64,000 bases of DNA. It comes from Paenibacillus_G sp049942825 (lineage in GTDB: Bacteria; Bacillota; Bacilli; Paenibacillales; NBRC-103111). The DNA lies in contig NZ_CP187970.1 of assembly GCF_049942825.1 (NCBI RefSeq), positions 4,154,001-4,218,000 of the forward strand, given 5' to 3'. The first letter of the stretch is position 1. Every line of letters starts with the position of its first letter. Below, piece after piece: positions 1 to 12,000 of the stretch. The notes beneath the pieces are model-generated. The model was not told the DNA's origin. It did no database searches and saw only the letters and a list, made by a program, of their open reading frames with translations. Both the position numbers and the translations under genes were made by a program.

Positions 1-3000
1 CAGGGGAAGCGTGCGGTTCATCTCTTTGTAGACCCGTGCTGCCAAGGTCATCGCCCGAAGGGAGTGGCCGCCAAGCTCGAAGAAATGGTCCTTGATGCCG
101 ACCGGCTGTGGCAGTCCGAGCACTTCCATCCAGAGTGCCGCAAGCCTCGTCTCGGTGTCGCTGCGCGGGGCGGCAAAAGCTTCGCGGCTGATGAGAGTGA
201 GGTCAGCGGCAGGCAGTGCGCTGCGGTCGACCTTCCCGTTCGCGGTGAGCGGTATGCGTTCGAGCTGCATGCAGGCGGCAGGGACCATATACCCCGGCAG
301 CTCGCGGGAGAGGCCCGCCCTGATATCCCGGGCCTGCAGCTCCACCTCCGCCGTGTAGTAGGCGTAGAGCTGCATCTGTCCGCTCCCGTCCTCCTTGGCG
401 TTGACAACCGCTTGGGTTACGCCGCGGATCCGCCTGAGGGCATCTTCGATTTCGCCCAGCTCGATGCGGTAGCCGCGGATTTTGACTTGATCGTCGGTCC
501 GTCCCAGGAATTCGATGCTGCCGTCCGGCAGCCGTCGGGCCCTGTCCCCTGTCCGGTACAGCCGGATGCCGGGGAGCGCGGGACGCTCCGTGAATTTCTC
601 CGCCGTGAGTCCGGGCTGGTTGGCATATCCCCTGGCAAGCCCTGCGCCCGCCAGGTACAGCTCGCCCGCCGCGCCGGCCGGCTGCAGCCCGCCGTACTCA
701 TCCAGGATGCAGACGGCCATATGCTTGATCGGATGGCCCAAGGTAACCCGTTCATCCGCTCTGCAGCGGCTGACAAGCACATCCACCGAGGCTTCCGTCG
801 GTCCGTAATGGTTGAAGAGCTCGTAGCCTTTGGCAAGGAGGGCATCCTTCAATTCCTCCTCGAGCCGTTCCCCTCCGCAGATCAGGGCCTGAAGCGATTC
901 GATCCGTTCTTCTTCGGCGAGAAGCTCTCTCATCAGCATCGGCGTCGTATTGAGCAGCTTGATCCCATGCCGTCCGATATAGTGACGGAACACCGGTCCG
1001 TTCAGCAGGGTTTCCTTAGGGATACAGTGCAGCTCGGCCCCATAGAGCAGCGTGCCGAAGATCTGCTCGAGACTCGGGTCAAAGGTATACTCCGTGGTCA
1101 GCATGACCGCCGGCTGCAGGTAAGGGGCATAGGTGTCATGGAACCACGTGACCGTGTTCAGGATACTTCGGTGCTCGATCTGTACGCCCTTCGGTCTTCC
1201 CGTCGTCCCGGAGGTATAGAGAAGGTAGGCCAGCTCGCCGGGGCCGCCTGCCGGCTCGGGATTGCGGGAAGACGGAGTGCACGAAGCACCGTCATCCAGC
1301 AGGACGGCCCGCAGGGTACCGGGAATCCGTTCCATCAGTTCCTGCTGCAGTACCACCGCTTGCGCCCCGGCATCTTCAAGAATGTAACGGATGCGTTCCG
1401 GAGGCAGCTCCGTGCCGATCGGCACGTAAGCCGCGCCCGATTTGAGAATACCGAGGATGCCGACGATCATCTCCACCGAGGGCTTCGTCATCAAGGCCGC
1501 TGCTGACCCAGCACCGATGCCCAGGCTCCGCAGAGTTACCGCCAGACCGTTCGCCCTTTCATTGAGCTCCCGATAGGTCAGGCGCTCTTTGCCGCAGACA
1601 ACGGCGACGGCCCCCGGCGTCCGGGCAGCCTGTTCCTCGAACAGTCCATGCAGCGTGTGCGCCGTCGCCCCGGCCGCTTCTTCTCCGATTTGACCAAAAC
1701 GTTCCAAGAGGTGCTGGCGCTCCGCGTACGTGATCATCCGCAGGGAAGCGATGGACGCTTGCGGAGTGTCCAGCACCGAATCGATCAGCTGCAGGTAATG
1801 CTCAGCGAAGCGTTCCACCGTCTCCGGCCGGAATAAGGCGGCCGCAAAGTCGAAGGTGCAGATGAGGCTCTCGCCTTGATCCTCCGCTGTCAGTGACAGG
1901 TCGAACTTGGCTGCGGCCGATTCCCCGCCGCAGGGCTTCAGCACGAGCCCGCCCACTTCCAGTGGACCTTCCATGGCCTGCTGGAGGGCAAACATCGTAT
2001 CGAACAGCGGATGGCGGCTCGGGTCCCGTGGGATTTCAAGCTTGTCTATCAGGGACTCGAAGGGGTAATCCTGATGCTCGAAGGCTCCGAGAGCCGTCTC
2101 TCTTACTTCCTGCAGATAGCCGAGGAAGGATTGGGTTCCAACCGGGCAGGTCCGCAGGGCCAAGGTATTGACGAACATACCTTGGACGGCGGCGAGGTCC
2201 GGATGCCCTCTGCCTTCTGACGGCGTACCGACAATCACATCGGAAGCACCGCTGTACTTGGCGAGAAGCACCGTATAGACGGCGAGCAGAACTACATACA
2301 AGGTGCATTCCGACTGGGAGGCGAGCTCTTTCAGCCCGCGGGTACGCTCCGGATGAATCCGGAACTCGAACGATGAGCCTTCGAAGCTCCGCCGGGCGGC
2401 TCTGCCGAAGTCCACAGGCAGCTCCAGGACCGGCAGTTCACCCCGGAAACGGTTCAGCCAATAGTCCTCTTGGGTTTGCGCCTGCCGCAGGCCCTCCCCT
2501 TCCTGCTGCCATACTGCGTAATCTTTATACTGCCGTTGTACCGGCGCAGGTTCATGACCGGCGTACAATCCGGCAAAATCCGCCGACAGCATGCGCATGG
2601 AGGCGCCGTCCGATATGAGATGGTGCATGTCGAGCAGAAGCAGATGCCGCCCGTCCGCAAGCTCCATCAAGCCGGCGCGCAGCAGCGGCGCCTGTTCCAG
2701 GTTGAAGGGGCGCACGAAGCGCCGCATGGCGGCACGGATGGACTCGTCCTCACCGGCCCCGGTCGGAAGGGCTGTCCGCTCCCATCGTTCGATGGCAAAA
2801 GGAGCTTCCGCCCACACGCGCTGCACCGGCTCGCCCTGTACCAGATGGAAGCTCGTCCGCAGCGCTTCGTGACGGCGGATCAGGCCGCGGAGCGCATCCT
2901 CCAGCCCGGTGAGATCGAGCGGGCCTTCAAGCAGCAGTACGCCCGGCATGTTGTAAGCGAGCTCTCCCCCTTCGAGCTGGCTGAGAAGGTACAGCCTTCG

Positions 3001-3085
3001 CTGGGCGGAGGAAACGGGATAGTACTCCCGGTGTTCCACCGCGGGGATAGGCGCCGCCGTCCTGCGGTCCGAATGGAGTATTACC
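1..3085 (-). other. NRPS module 6: C-A(unassigned)-T, cut by window edge
   Basis: C domain with YYPVSSAQRRLY and HHLISDG. The A domain keeps YTSGTTGRPKG and GELYLAG, so it looks active. The pocket reads D-P-E-N-I-G-H-V-D: Pro at 236, Glu at 239, His at 322 and Asp at 331. I do not recognise this code. The charged residues suggest a polar or basic substrate. T domain GGHSLRA with Ser about 7157; the frame leaves the window 20 residues later. Confidence 0.75.
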
Positions 3086-6000
3086 TGCGCCAAGCCCTCG
3101 ATGGTCGGAGACTCGAAGATGTCCCTGAGGGAGACGCTGATGTCCAGCTCCTCGTAAAGCTTGGCCGCAAGTGCGGCAGCTTTCAGCGAATGCCCGCCGA
3201 GCTCGAAGAATGAGTCTGTAATCCCGATAGGCCGGGTACCGAGCACGCCCTCCCAGATCCGGACAAGCGAGGCTTCGAGCGCGGTTCTGGGGCCTGCCGC
3301 TGCCGGAGAGCGGAGTCCGCTATCCTGCGGTGCCGGCAGCCGGCCGCGGTCGATCTTGCCGTTCGGGGTCAGGGGCATCCGCTCCAGGCGAATGAGGTGG
3401 GCCGGAACCATATAGCCTGGCAGCCCCTTCGCGAGAGCGGCCCTCACGGCCGGCGGGGTCACTTCTCCCTCCGCGGTGAAGTAAGCGCAGAGCTGACTCT
3501 CGCCGTCCTCCTCTACTCGTGCAAGCACGACCGCTTCCACAATGCCCGGGAGCTCGGACAGCCGGGCCTCCACTTCACCCAGCTCAATCCGGTATCCCCT
3601 GATCTTGACTTGATGGTCGATGCGGCCGAGGTGCTCGAGGGTGCCGTCCGGCAGCCAGCGAGCCAGGTCTCCCGTCCGGTACAGCCGCTCTCCGGGCACG
3701 AACGGGTGGTCCGTGAATTTCTCGGCCGTGAGCTCCGGTCTTCCGAGATAGCCCCGGGCCAGACCGGCACCGGAGACGCAGAGCTCCCCGGCAATGCCCG
3801 GCGGCTGAAGCTGGCCCTCGCTGCCCAGAATGTAGACCCGGTGGTTGGCGATGGGCCGGCCGATGCTCACCCTCCGGTCGACCGCAGCCTCCAGGGAGGC
3901 CGGCCAGATCGTGGTGCAGATCGAATCCTCCGTCGGTCCGTAGGCATTGAAGTAGGCGACCCTGCCGCTCCACCGGCGGACCAGTTCGCTGGTGGACGCC
4001 GAGCCCGCCGTAATCAGAATCCGCAGGCTCGGCAGCTCCTCCGGAGCCAGGTAAGCCGCGTAGGCGGGCGGCAGCGTAGCGACGGTAATCCCGTGCCGGC
4101 CGATATACTCGCGGAGAAGGCGGTAATCCTTCACCTCTTCGGCGGACGGCAGATAGAGCGCGGCCCCGCAGAAGAGTGCCATGGTGATCTCGGACACGGA
4201 AGCGTCGAATGACATAGAAGCAAATTGAACGACCTTGTCCTCGCCACGGACACCGAATACTCCGTCGTAAGCCAGCTTGAAGTTCACGATGCCGCGGTGC
4301 TCCACCATGACGCCCTTGGGCCGACCCGTCGTTCCTGATGTATAGATGACATATGCGAGATCCCCGGGGGCAGCCCCCGTATCCGGATTGGAGCCGTCCG
4401 GATGGTAAGAAGCCTCGTCATCCAGCGCGATCCTTGTGCCTGCGAAGGGAACGTCGGCTCGGCAGCTCCCCGGCACAAGCAGCAGCCCGGCGCCGGAATC
4501 CTCGAGCATGAAGCGGAGGCGTTCCTCCGGATACTCGGGATCCACCGGTACATAGGCACCTCCGGCTTTGAGCACCGCCAGGATGCCGATAACCGACTCG
4601 GCCGATCGGTCGGCGAGAACCGCCGTGATGCTTCCTGCGCCTGCTCCGAGCCCCAGCAGGGTCCGGGCGAGCCGGTTGGCCCGCTCGTTCAGCTCCCGGT
4701 AAGTTAGCTGAACGGCTGCGCTGAGGAGAGCCGCCGCTTCCGGCGTCCGGGCCGCCTGATCTTCGATGAGCCCGTGAATCGTCTGCTCCTCTTCATACGC
4801 TGCAGCCGTATCGTTGAACGTTTGGAGGAGCTCTTTTGTCTCGGAGGCCGTAATGATCCCCAGGGAGGCCACGGGGGACCCCGGCGCTTCCAGGACAGCG
4901 TCAATGAGCTGCAGGTAATGGGCCGCCATGCGTTCGATCGTACTTTCATGGAACAAGGCGCTGCGGTACTCCAGGCTGCAGTGGATCTCATGCCGGTCTT
5001 CCGACACATTCAGCGTCAGATCGAATTTGGCCGCCGGCGCCGCCGACGGATAAGGCTTCAGTTCAAGACCGCTGTCTCCCGTCATGTCACGCTCCCTATT
5101 GTGCAGAGCAAACATCGTGTCGAAGAGCGGATGCCGTCCGGTGTCCCGCGGAACGTTCAGCTTGTCCACCAGCTCTTCGAACGGATAGTCCTGATGCTCG
5201 AGCGCCGCCAGCGTGGCTTCCTTGACTTCCCCAAGAAAGGCAAGGAAGGGTTTGCGGCCTTCGGGTCTGCTCCGCATAGCCAAGGTGCCGACGAACATGC
5301 CGATCAGCGGCTCAAGGTCCGGGTGGGGTCTTCCCGCTGCCGGGGTGCCCACGATGATGTCTTCCTGTCCGCTGTACTTGGCGAGCAGCACATGATAGAG
5401 CGCCATCAGCAGCATATACATCGTCGTGCCGGAAGCGGCCGCGAGACGGCGCAGACCGGAGAGCTGGGCCCCTTGGATGACAAAATCCACAGTGCCTGCC
5501 TCAAAACCGGGCCGCCCGCTCCTCGGTTTATCCGTTGGCAGCTGGAGAAGCGGGAGCTCCCCTTCGAAGATGCCCAGCCAGTAGGCTTCCTGGGCCTCGA
5601 GCGCGGCCCGGCCCAGACCTTCGCGCTGCCACACCGAATAATCCTTGTATTGATTCTTCAGCGGAGGCAGCGGATTTCCTTCATACAGCGCGGCGAACTC
5701 CCGAGTAAGGATGTTCATGGACGTACCGTCCGAGATGATATGATGCATGTCGTACAGCATCAGATATCGGCCGGGAGCCGTCTCCAGCAGGCCGACTCTC
5801 AGCAGCGGCGCCTGATCCAGCCGGAACGGACGGATGAATTCGCGAATACGCGCCCCGATCTCTTCCGGACTCTGACCGCTGAGGGGCGGCAGATGTTCGA
5901 CCGCCCATTCTACCCCCTCCTGGACACGCTGCGCCGGCTCGCCGTGGATCATCTCGAAGCTGGTCCGAAGGGCTTCGTGTCTTGCGATAAGTGTCCGGAA

Positions 6001-9000
6001 CGCTTCCTCGAACCGGAGAGGATCCAGCGGGCCCTCCACGGATACGACGCCCGGCATATTGTAGCTGAGCTCACCGCCGACGAGCTGGCTGAGGATATAG
6101 ATTCGTTTCTGCGTGGAGGAAACCGGGTAATACGCCTGCTCCTGCGCCCGGGGAAGGGGAACGTATGCGCCCTGCTCCCCGGCATCGATCAGCTCGGCCA
6201 TGGCTTCCAGCGTAGGGTGGCGGAAGATGCCGCCAAGCGGCACATTGCGGTGCAGATCCCGGTAGATACGGGCCGACAGCGCGGCCGCCCGCAGCGAATG
6301 ACCGCCGACCTCGAAGAAGCTGTCTTTCCTTCCATAGCTCCCCCCGCCTAGCACCTCGAACCAGATGCCTGCAAGCCTCAGCTCCGTCGCCGTCTGCGGG
6401 GCTTCATAGACCATGCCACCGCGGCTGTGCTCTCCCGGAGCCGGCAGAGCCGCCCGGTCGATCTTGCCGTTAGGCGTCAGCGGCAGCCGCTCAAGCTGCA
6501 CGAAGAACGCGGGGATCATATAGCCGGGCAGCTCTGCGGCCAAAGCCTGCCGGAGTTCGGATGGAGCCGTTTCGCGGCCGGAGGTGAAGTAAGCGGCGAG
6601 CTCGATACTGCCGTCTGCACGCTCCCCTGCGCTCACAACGGCCTCCTCGATCCCCTCCAGCCGCAGGAGCCGGGCCTCTATCTCACCGAGCTCGATCCGG
6701 TGGCCTCGGATCTTCACCTGCTGGTCGATCCGCCCGATATACTCGAGCGTACCGTCCGGCAGCCAACGGGCCAGGTCTCCCGTGCGGTAGAGGCGCTCGC
6801 CGGAGACAAACGGATTCTCCGTGAACTTCTGTGCCGTCAAGCCTTCCTGCCCCAGATACCCGAGCGCAAGTCCGCTCCCTCCGAGGCACAGCTCTCCCGG
6901 TACGCCGACCGGCTGCAGAGCGCCTTCCCTGCTCACCACATAAGCGGTTGTGCCGCTCAGCGGCCGCCCGATCGGCACATTCGGCACGTGTTCCTCCAGC
7001 CTGTCCAGCTCATGGAATGTGGCGAACACCGTGGTTTCCGTAGGACCGTACACGTTCATGAGCCGTCCCGGACCCAGATGCTCCAGCGCTATGCTGACAT
7101 GCCGCACCGATGCCCGCTCGCCGCCGAAGAGAACCTTCCGGGTCCCCGACAGCGCCCCCGCGTCCGTGTCGATCAAGGCATTGAACAGGGATGTCGTCAG
7201 GAACAGCACGGTGATCTTTTCTCTCTCCAGTGTCCGGGCCAGCCGGTGCAGATCCAGGATCTCTTCCATGGGAAGGAGCACAAGCCGGCCACCGTTCGCC
7301 AAGGCAGCCCAGAGATCGAACACGGAGCCGTCGAACGCATAGTTGGAAAGCTGAAGAATCCGGTCACGCTCATCGAGCGCCAGATAGTTCGTTCCCTTCA
7401 CCACCCGCAGCACGCTGCGGTGGGCGGTCAGGATGCCCTTCGGCCGCCCGGTCGTACCCGATGAATAGATGATGTAGGCCGGGTCATCCGGGCATGAGGC
7501 AGACCCCAGGTTGGAGCCGTCCTCATCGTAGGAGGACGGATCGTCTACCCCAATCCGCGGTCCTTCGTAGGAGACCCGCGGAGATAGGTCCTGCTGCAGG
7601 AGCAGCAGCCGTGCCCCTGAATCTTCCAGCATGTAGCGGATACGTGCCTCCGGATAATCCGGATCGATCGGCACATAGGCGCCGCCGGCCTTGAGGATGG
7701 CCAGGAGGCCGACGACCATCTCAAGGGAACGGTTCGTGAGCAGTGCTGCCGGCATACCGGTACTAAGACCGGCCCGTCGCAGCGTACGCGCGAGACGGTT
7801 CGCCCGGGTGTTCAGCTCGCGGTAGGTGCACCTTTCGTCGCCGAAGGAGACGGCGATTCCATCCGGCGTCCGCTCCTCCTGCGCTTCAAAGGCTTCATGC
7901 AGCGTGCTCCTCCACTGCCTGCTGTCGCCGCCGGCCGTATTGAAGCCGTGAAGCAGCTGCGCTTCTTCCGCCGGTGTCAACAGCGGCAGCTCCGAGAGCT
8001 TGGTGTCCGGGGCGCTGCAGACGGCACGAACCAGCTGCAGCAGATGTTCGGCCATCCGCTCGGCGGTCTCCCGCTGGAAGAGCGCTGTGGCGAATTCCAA
8101 TGTGCATTCGATGGTCTCCTCCCGCTCCACCGCGTTCAGAACCAGATCGAACTTTACTGCCGGGGTGACCGGCTCGTGAGGCTCCAGCCTGAGCCCTTCC
8201 GCTTCCCATGCCTGCCGCTTCGTATTTTGCAGAGCGAACATCGTGTCGAAGAGCGGGCTGCGGCTGCTGTCTGCGGCCGCTCCCAGCTTCTCTACCAGCT
8301 TGTCGAACGGATAATCGCCATGCTCGAAAGCCTGAAGGGCTGTCTCTCTTACCTCCTGCAAATAAGCAAGGAAGGTCATGCCGCTGACCGGATGGCAGCG
8401 GAGGGCAAGCGTGTCCACGAACATCCCGATCAGCGGTTCGAGATCGGGATGATGGCGCCCCGCCGCTGGGGTGCCGACCACCAGATCATCGGCCCCGCTG
8501 TATCTGGACAGCAGGGTGGTATACACCGCAAGCAGCACCATATACAAGGTCGTGCCGGTCCGGGCGGCAAGCTCCCGCAGCCGGCGGCCGGCATCCGCGT
8601 CGATCGTGAACCGGAACGCGTCGCCCTCGTAGTGCCGGACAGCACCGCGCGGATAATCCGTGGGCAGCTCCAGCACGGGCAGGCTGCCTTCGAAGGTTTG
8701 CAGCCAATAGGCTTCCTTGCGCTTCATCGCCGGGCTCTCCAGCTCCGCCTGACGCCACAGTGTGTAGTCCTTGTACTGGATGTTCAGCGGAGGCAGCGTC
8801 TCTCCGGCGTAGAGGGCCGCGAATTCCTCCATGAGAATCCCCATGGAAACCCCGTCCGAGATGATATGATGCATGTCAAACAGCAGGACATGGGAGCCGG
8901 AAGCCTGACGGACGCAGCCTACTCTCAGAAGAGGCGCTTCCGCTAATGGAAACGGCCGTACGAACCGGCGTATGCAAGCCGTGAGATCGTCTGCTTCGGC

Positions 9001-12000
9001 GATCACCTCTGCGGGCAGCTCCAGCCGGAAGTCCACCTCGTCGTGTATCCGCTGTACCGTCTCCCCGTTCACGGTATGGAAGCTCGTGCGGAGCGACTCA
9101 TGACGCTGTATCATCTCCCGGAACGCGGCTTCGAGCCGGGCCGGATCGAGCGCCCCGCGGACGGTCAGCGCACCCGGCATGTTATAGCTGAGCTCGCCGC
9201 CCTCCCGGAGGCTGAGGAGATAGATCCGCTGCTGGGCGGAGGACACCGGATACGTTTCCCGCACGTCCGCTGCGGGGATTGGAGCTAGCTCCGCACGGTC
9301 CAAGCTTTCCAGCCGCTCCGCCTGCCCTTCGAGCGTGGTGAAGCGGAAGAGGTCGGCCAGCGGAATGCGGCGCTGCAGATCTTGGTGAATCCGGGCGGCC
9401 AGCGCTGCCGCCCGGAGCGAATGCCCGCCGAGCTCGAAGAAATCATCGTGCAGGCCTACCCTGCTGACGCCGAGCACCTCCTGCCAGAGCGACGCCAGCT
9501 GCACCTGCAGCGGTGATCCCGGTGCGGTGTAGGTTTCGCCTTCCTCCATGCCGCGAGGCTCAGGTAATGGCAGGGCCTGCCGGTCGACCTTGCCGTTGCG
9601 CGTAAGCGGCATCTGCTCGAGCTGAACGAAGGAGGCCGGCATCATATACCCGGGCAGCGATGCGGATAGAGCGGACTTCAACTTGCGTCCGGTGTAAGTC
9701 CGGTCCGCTGTGAAGTAAGCGCACAGTTGCTTCTGGCCGGCCTCGGCCTCGTATGCGGCCACGACGGCTTCCCGCACGCCGGTGAGGGCTAGAAGCTTGC
9801 TTTCGATCTCCCCGAGCTCGATGCGGTAGCCGCGGATTTTGACCTGATGATCCAGACGTCCCAGATACTCGATCGTACCGTCCGGCAGCCAGCGGGCCAG
9901 GTCGCCTGTGCGGTACATCCGCTCTCCCGGGAAGAACGGGTCGTCGACGAACTTCTGCGCAGTGAGCTCCGGCCGGCCCAGGTACCCCCGGGACAGCCCG
10001 TCTCCCGCTACGCACAGCTCGCCCGCCACGCCTACTGGAAGCAGACGGTCTCTCGCGTCCACGATGTATGCACGCGAATTGCGGATCGGCCGTCCGATCG
10101 GAATCGAGGTGCCGATAGGCTCGCTGATCGGATAAGCCGTGGAGAACGTGGTATTCTCCGTCGGGCCGTAGCCGTTGACGACCAGCAGCCCGGGATGCGC
10201 GTCCTTGACCTTGCGGATGTGCACGGGCGACAAGGCGTCTCCGCCGACAATCAGCGTACGGAGACCGATGAAGAGCGCCGCATTCTGCTGAACAAGCTGG
10301 TTGAAGAGCGGAGAAGTCAGCCACATGACGGTGATCCGCTCTCGGCATACCGTCTCCTCCAGCAGGAAGGCGTCGAGCAAGGCATGCTCTTCCACCAGGT
10401 GAAGGCTCAGACCGTTCAGCAACGCGCCCCAGATCTCGAAGGTCGATGCATCGAAGACAAGGGCCCCGGTCTGCAGAATCCGGTCATCCGGCCGGAACTC
10501 GGTGTAATCCGTATTCCGGACCAGCCGCACCACACTGCGGTGTTCCACCATGACGCCCTTCGGTTGTCCCGTTGTGCCCGAGGTGTAGAGGATATAGGCC
10601 AGGCTCCGAGGACCGGCGGCCGGCTCCGGATTACGGCGCTCTTCATCCAAGGCGGCCTTTTCTCCAATGGAAACGCAGGTGATGCCAAAGCCGGCGGCCC
10701 TCTTCTCTTCATCCTGTACAAGATCCTGTACAAGATCTTGTACCAGAAGGAGCTCCGCTCCCGAATCCTCGAGCATGTAACGGATGCGTTCCTGCGGATA
10801 GGCCGGATCCACCGGTACGTAGGCTCCACCCGCCTTGAGAATGGCGAGCAGCCCGATCACGGTCTCCGGTGTGCGGGACGCCATAATGGCGACGGCACTT
10901 CCCTCCTGTACCCCACGTGCCCGCAGCAAGCCTGCCAGCCCGTTGGCGCGTTCGTTCAGCTCCCGGTAGGAAAGGCTCTTCCCGCCAAGAACGACGGCCG
11001 CCCGGCCCGGATAGAGCTCCGCCTGCTCCTCGAACAGAGCGCAGATCGACTGCTCCCGCGGATACTCCGCTGCCGTATCGTTGAACACCTGCAGGATCTG
11101 CTCCCGTTCTTCTGCGGTAAGCGGATCAAGCGAGACGACTGGACCATCCGGCTGCTCTGCCGTCTGCTCGAGCAGGCAAAGGAGATGTCCGCGGATCCGC
11201 TCCACCGCCTCCCTCGGGTAACGCCGGGCATTGTACTCCAGATGAATCTGCAGATTGTCACCGGGGATGACAATGACATTGAGATCGTAGTTCGTCTGTT
11301 CGGACGCATGGACACCGGTCACCGTCAATCCGGTTCCCTGAAGTCCGTCCGTACCTCCAAGGAGCTCCTCAGCCGGATAGTTCTCGAATGCGAGGATATG
11401 ATTCACGAGCTCCTGCCCCTGTCCGCAGCGGGACTGGATCTCATAGAGCGGATAACTCTCGTATGCCCGGGCGGCCGCAGCCGTCTGCTGCACCTGTTTG
11501 GCCACGCCGGCGAAGGTGCTGTCCGGCCCGCATGCCACCCGCACGGGCACCGTATTGATGAACAGACCGAGCATGCGGTCCGCTCCGGCCAGCTCTGCCG
11601 GCCTTCCTGATACGACGCATCCGAACACGACATCCTGTGAGCCGTTATAATGCTGAAGCAGAATGCCCCACGCCGCTTGAATCCAACTGGACAGCGTAGT
11701 CCGCCGCTCTGCCGCCGCCCGGCTCAACCGGCCTGTCAACTCGCGGCCGATGGCGCAGGAAACCCGTTCCGCCTGCGGCTCTCCGGTCCCGCCCGGCAGG
11801 GCGCCGGGCACCTGCGTCTGTCCGCTGTACCCCTCGAGATATTCGCTCCAGTAAGCTGAGGCCTGTCCGGCATCCTGGCGTTCCAGCCAATCGATATACC
11901 TGCTGTAAGGCGCTGCGGCGGGAAGCTCCGGTATACGTTTCTCCATAAGGGAAGCATACGCGGTGAACACTTCCTCGACAATCAGCGCGAGGCACCACCC

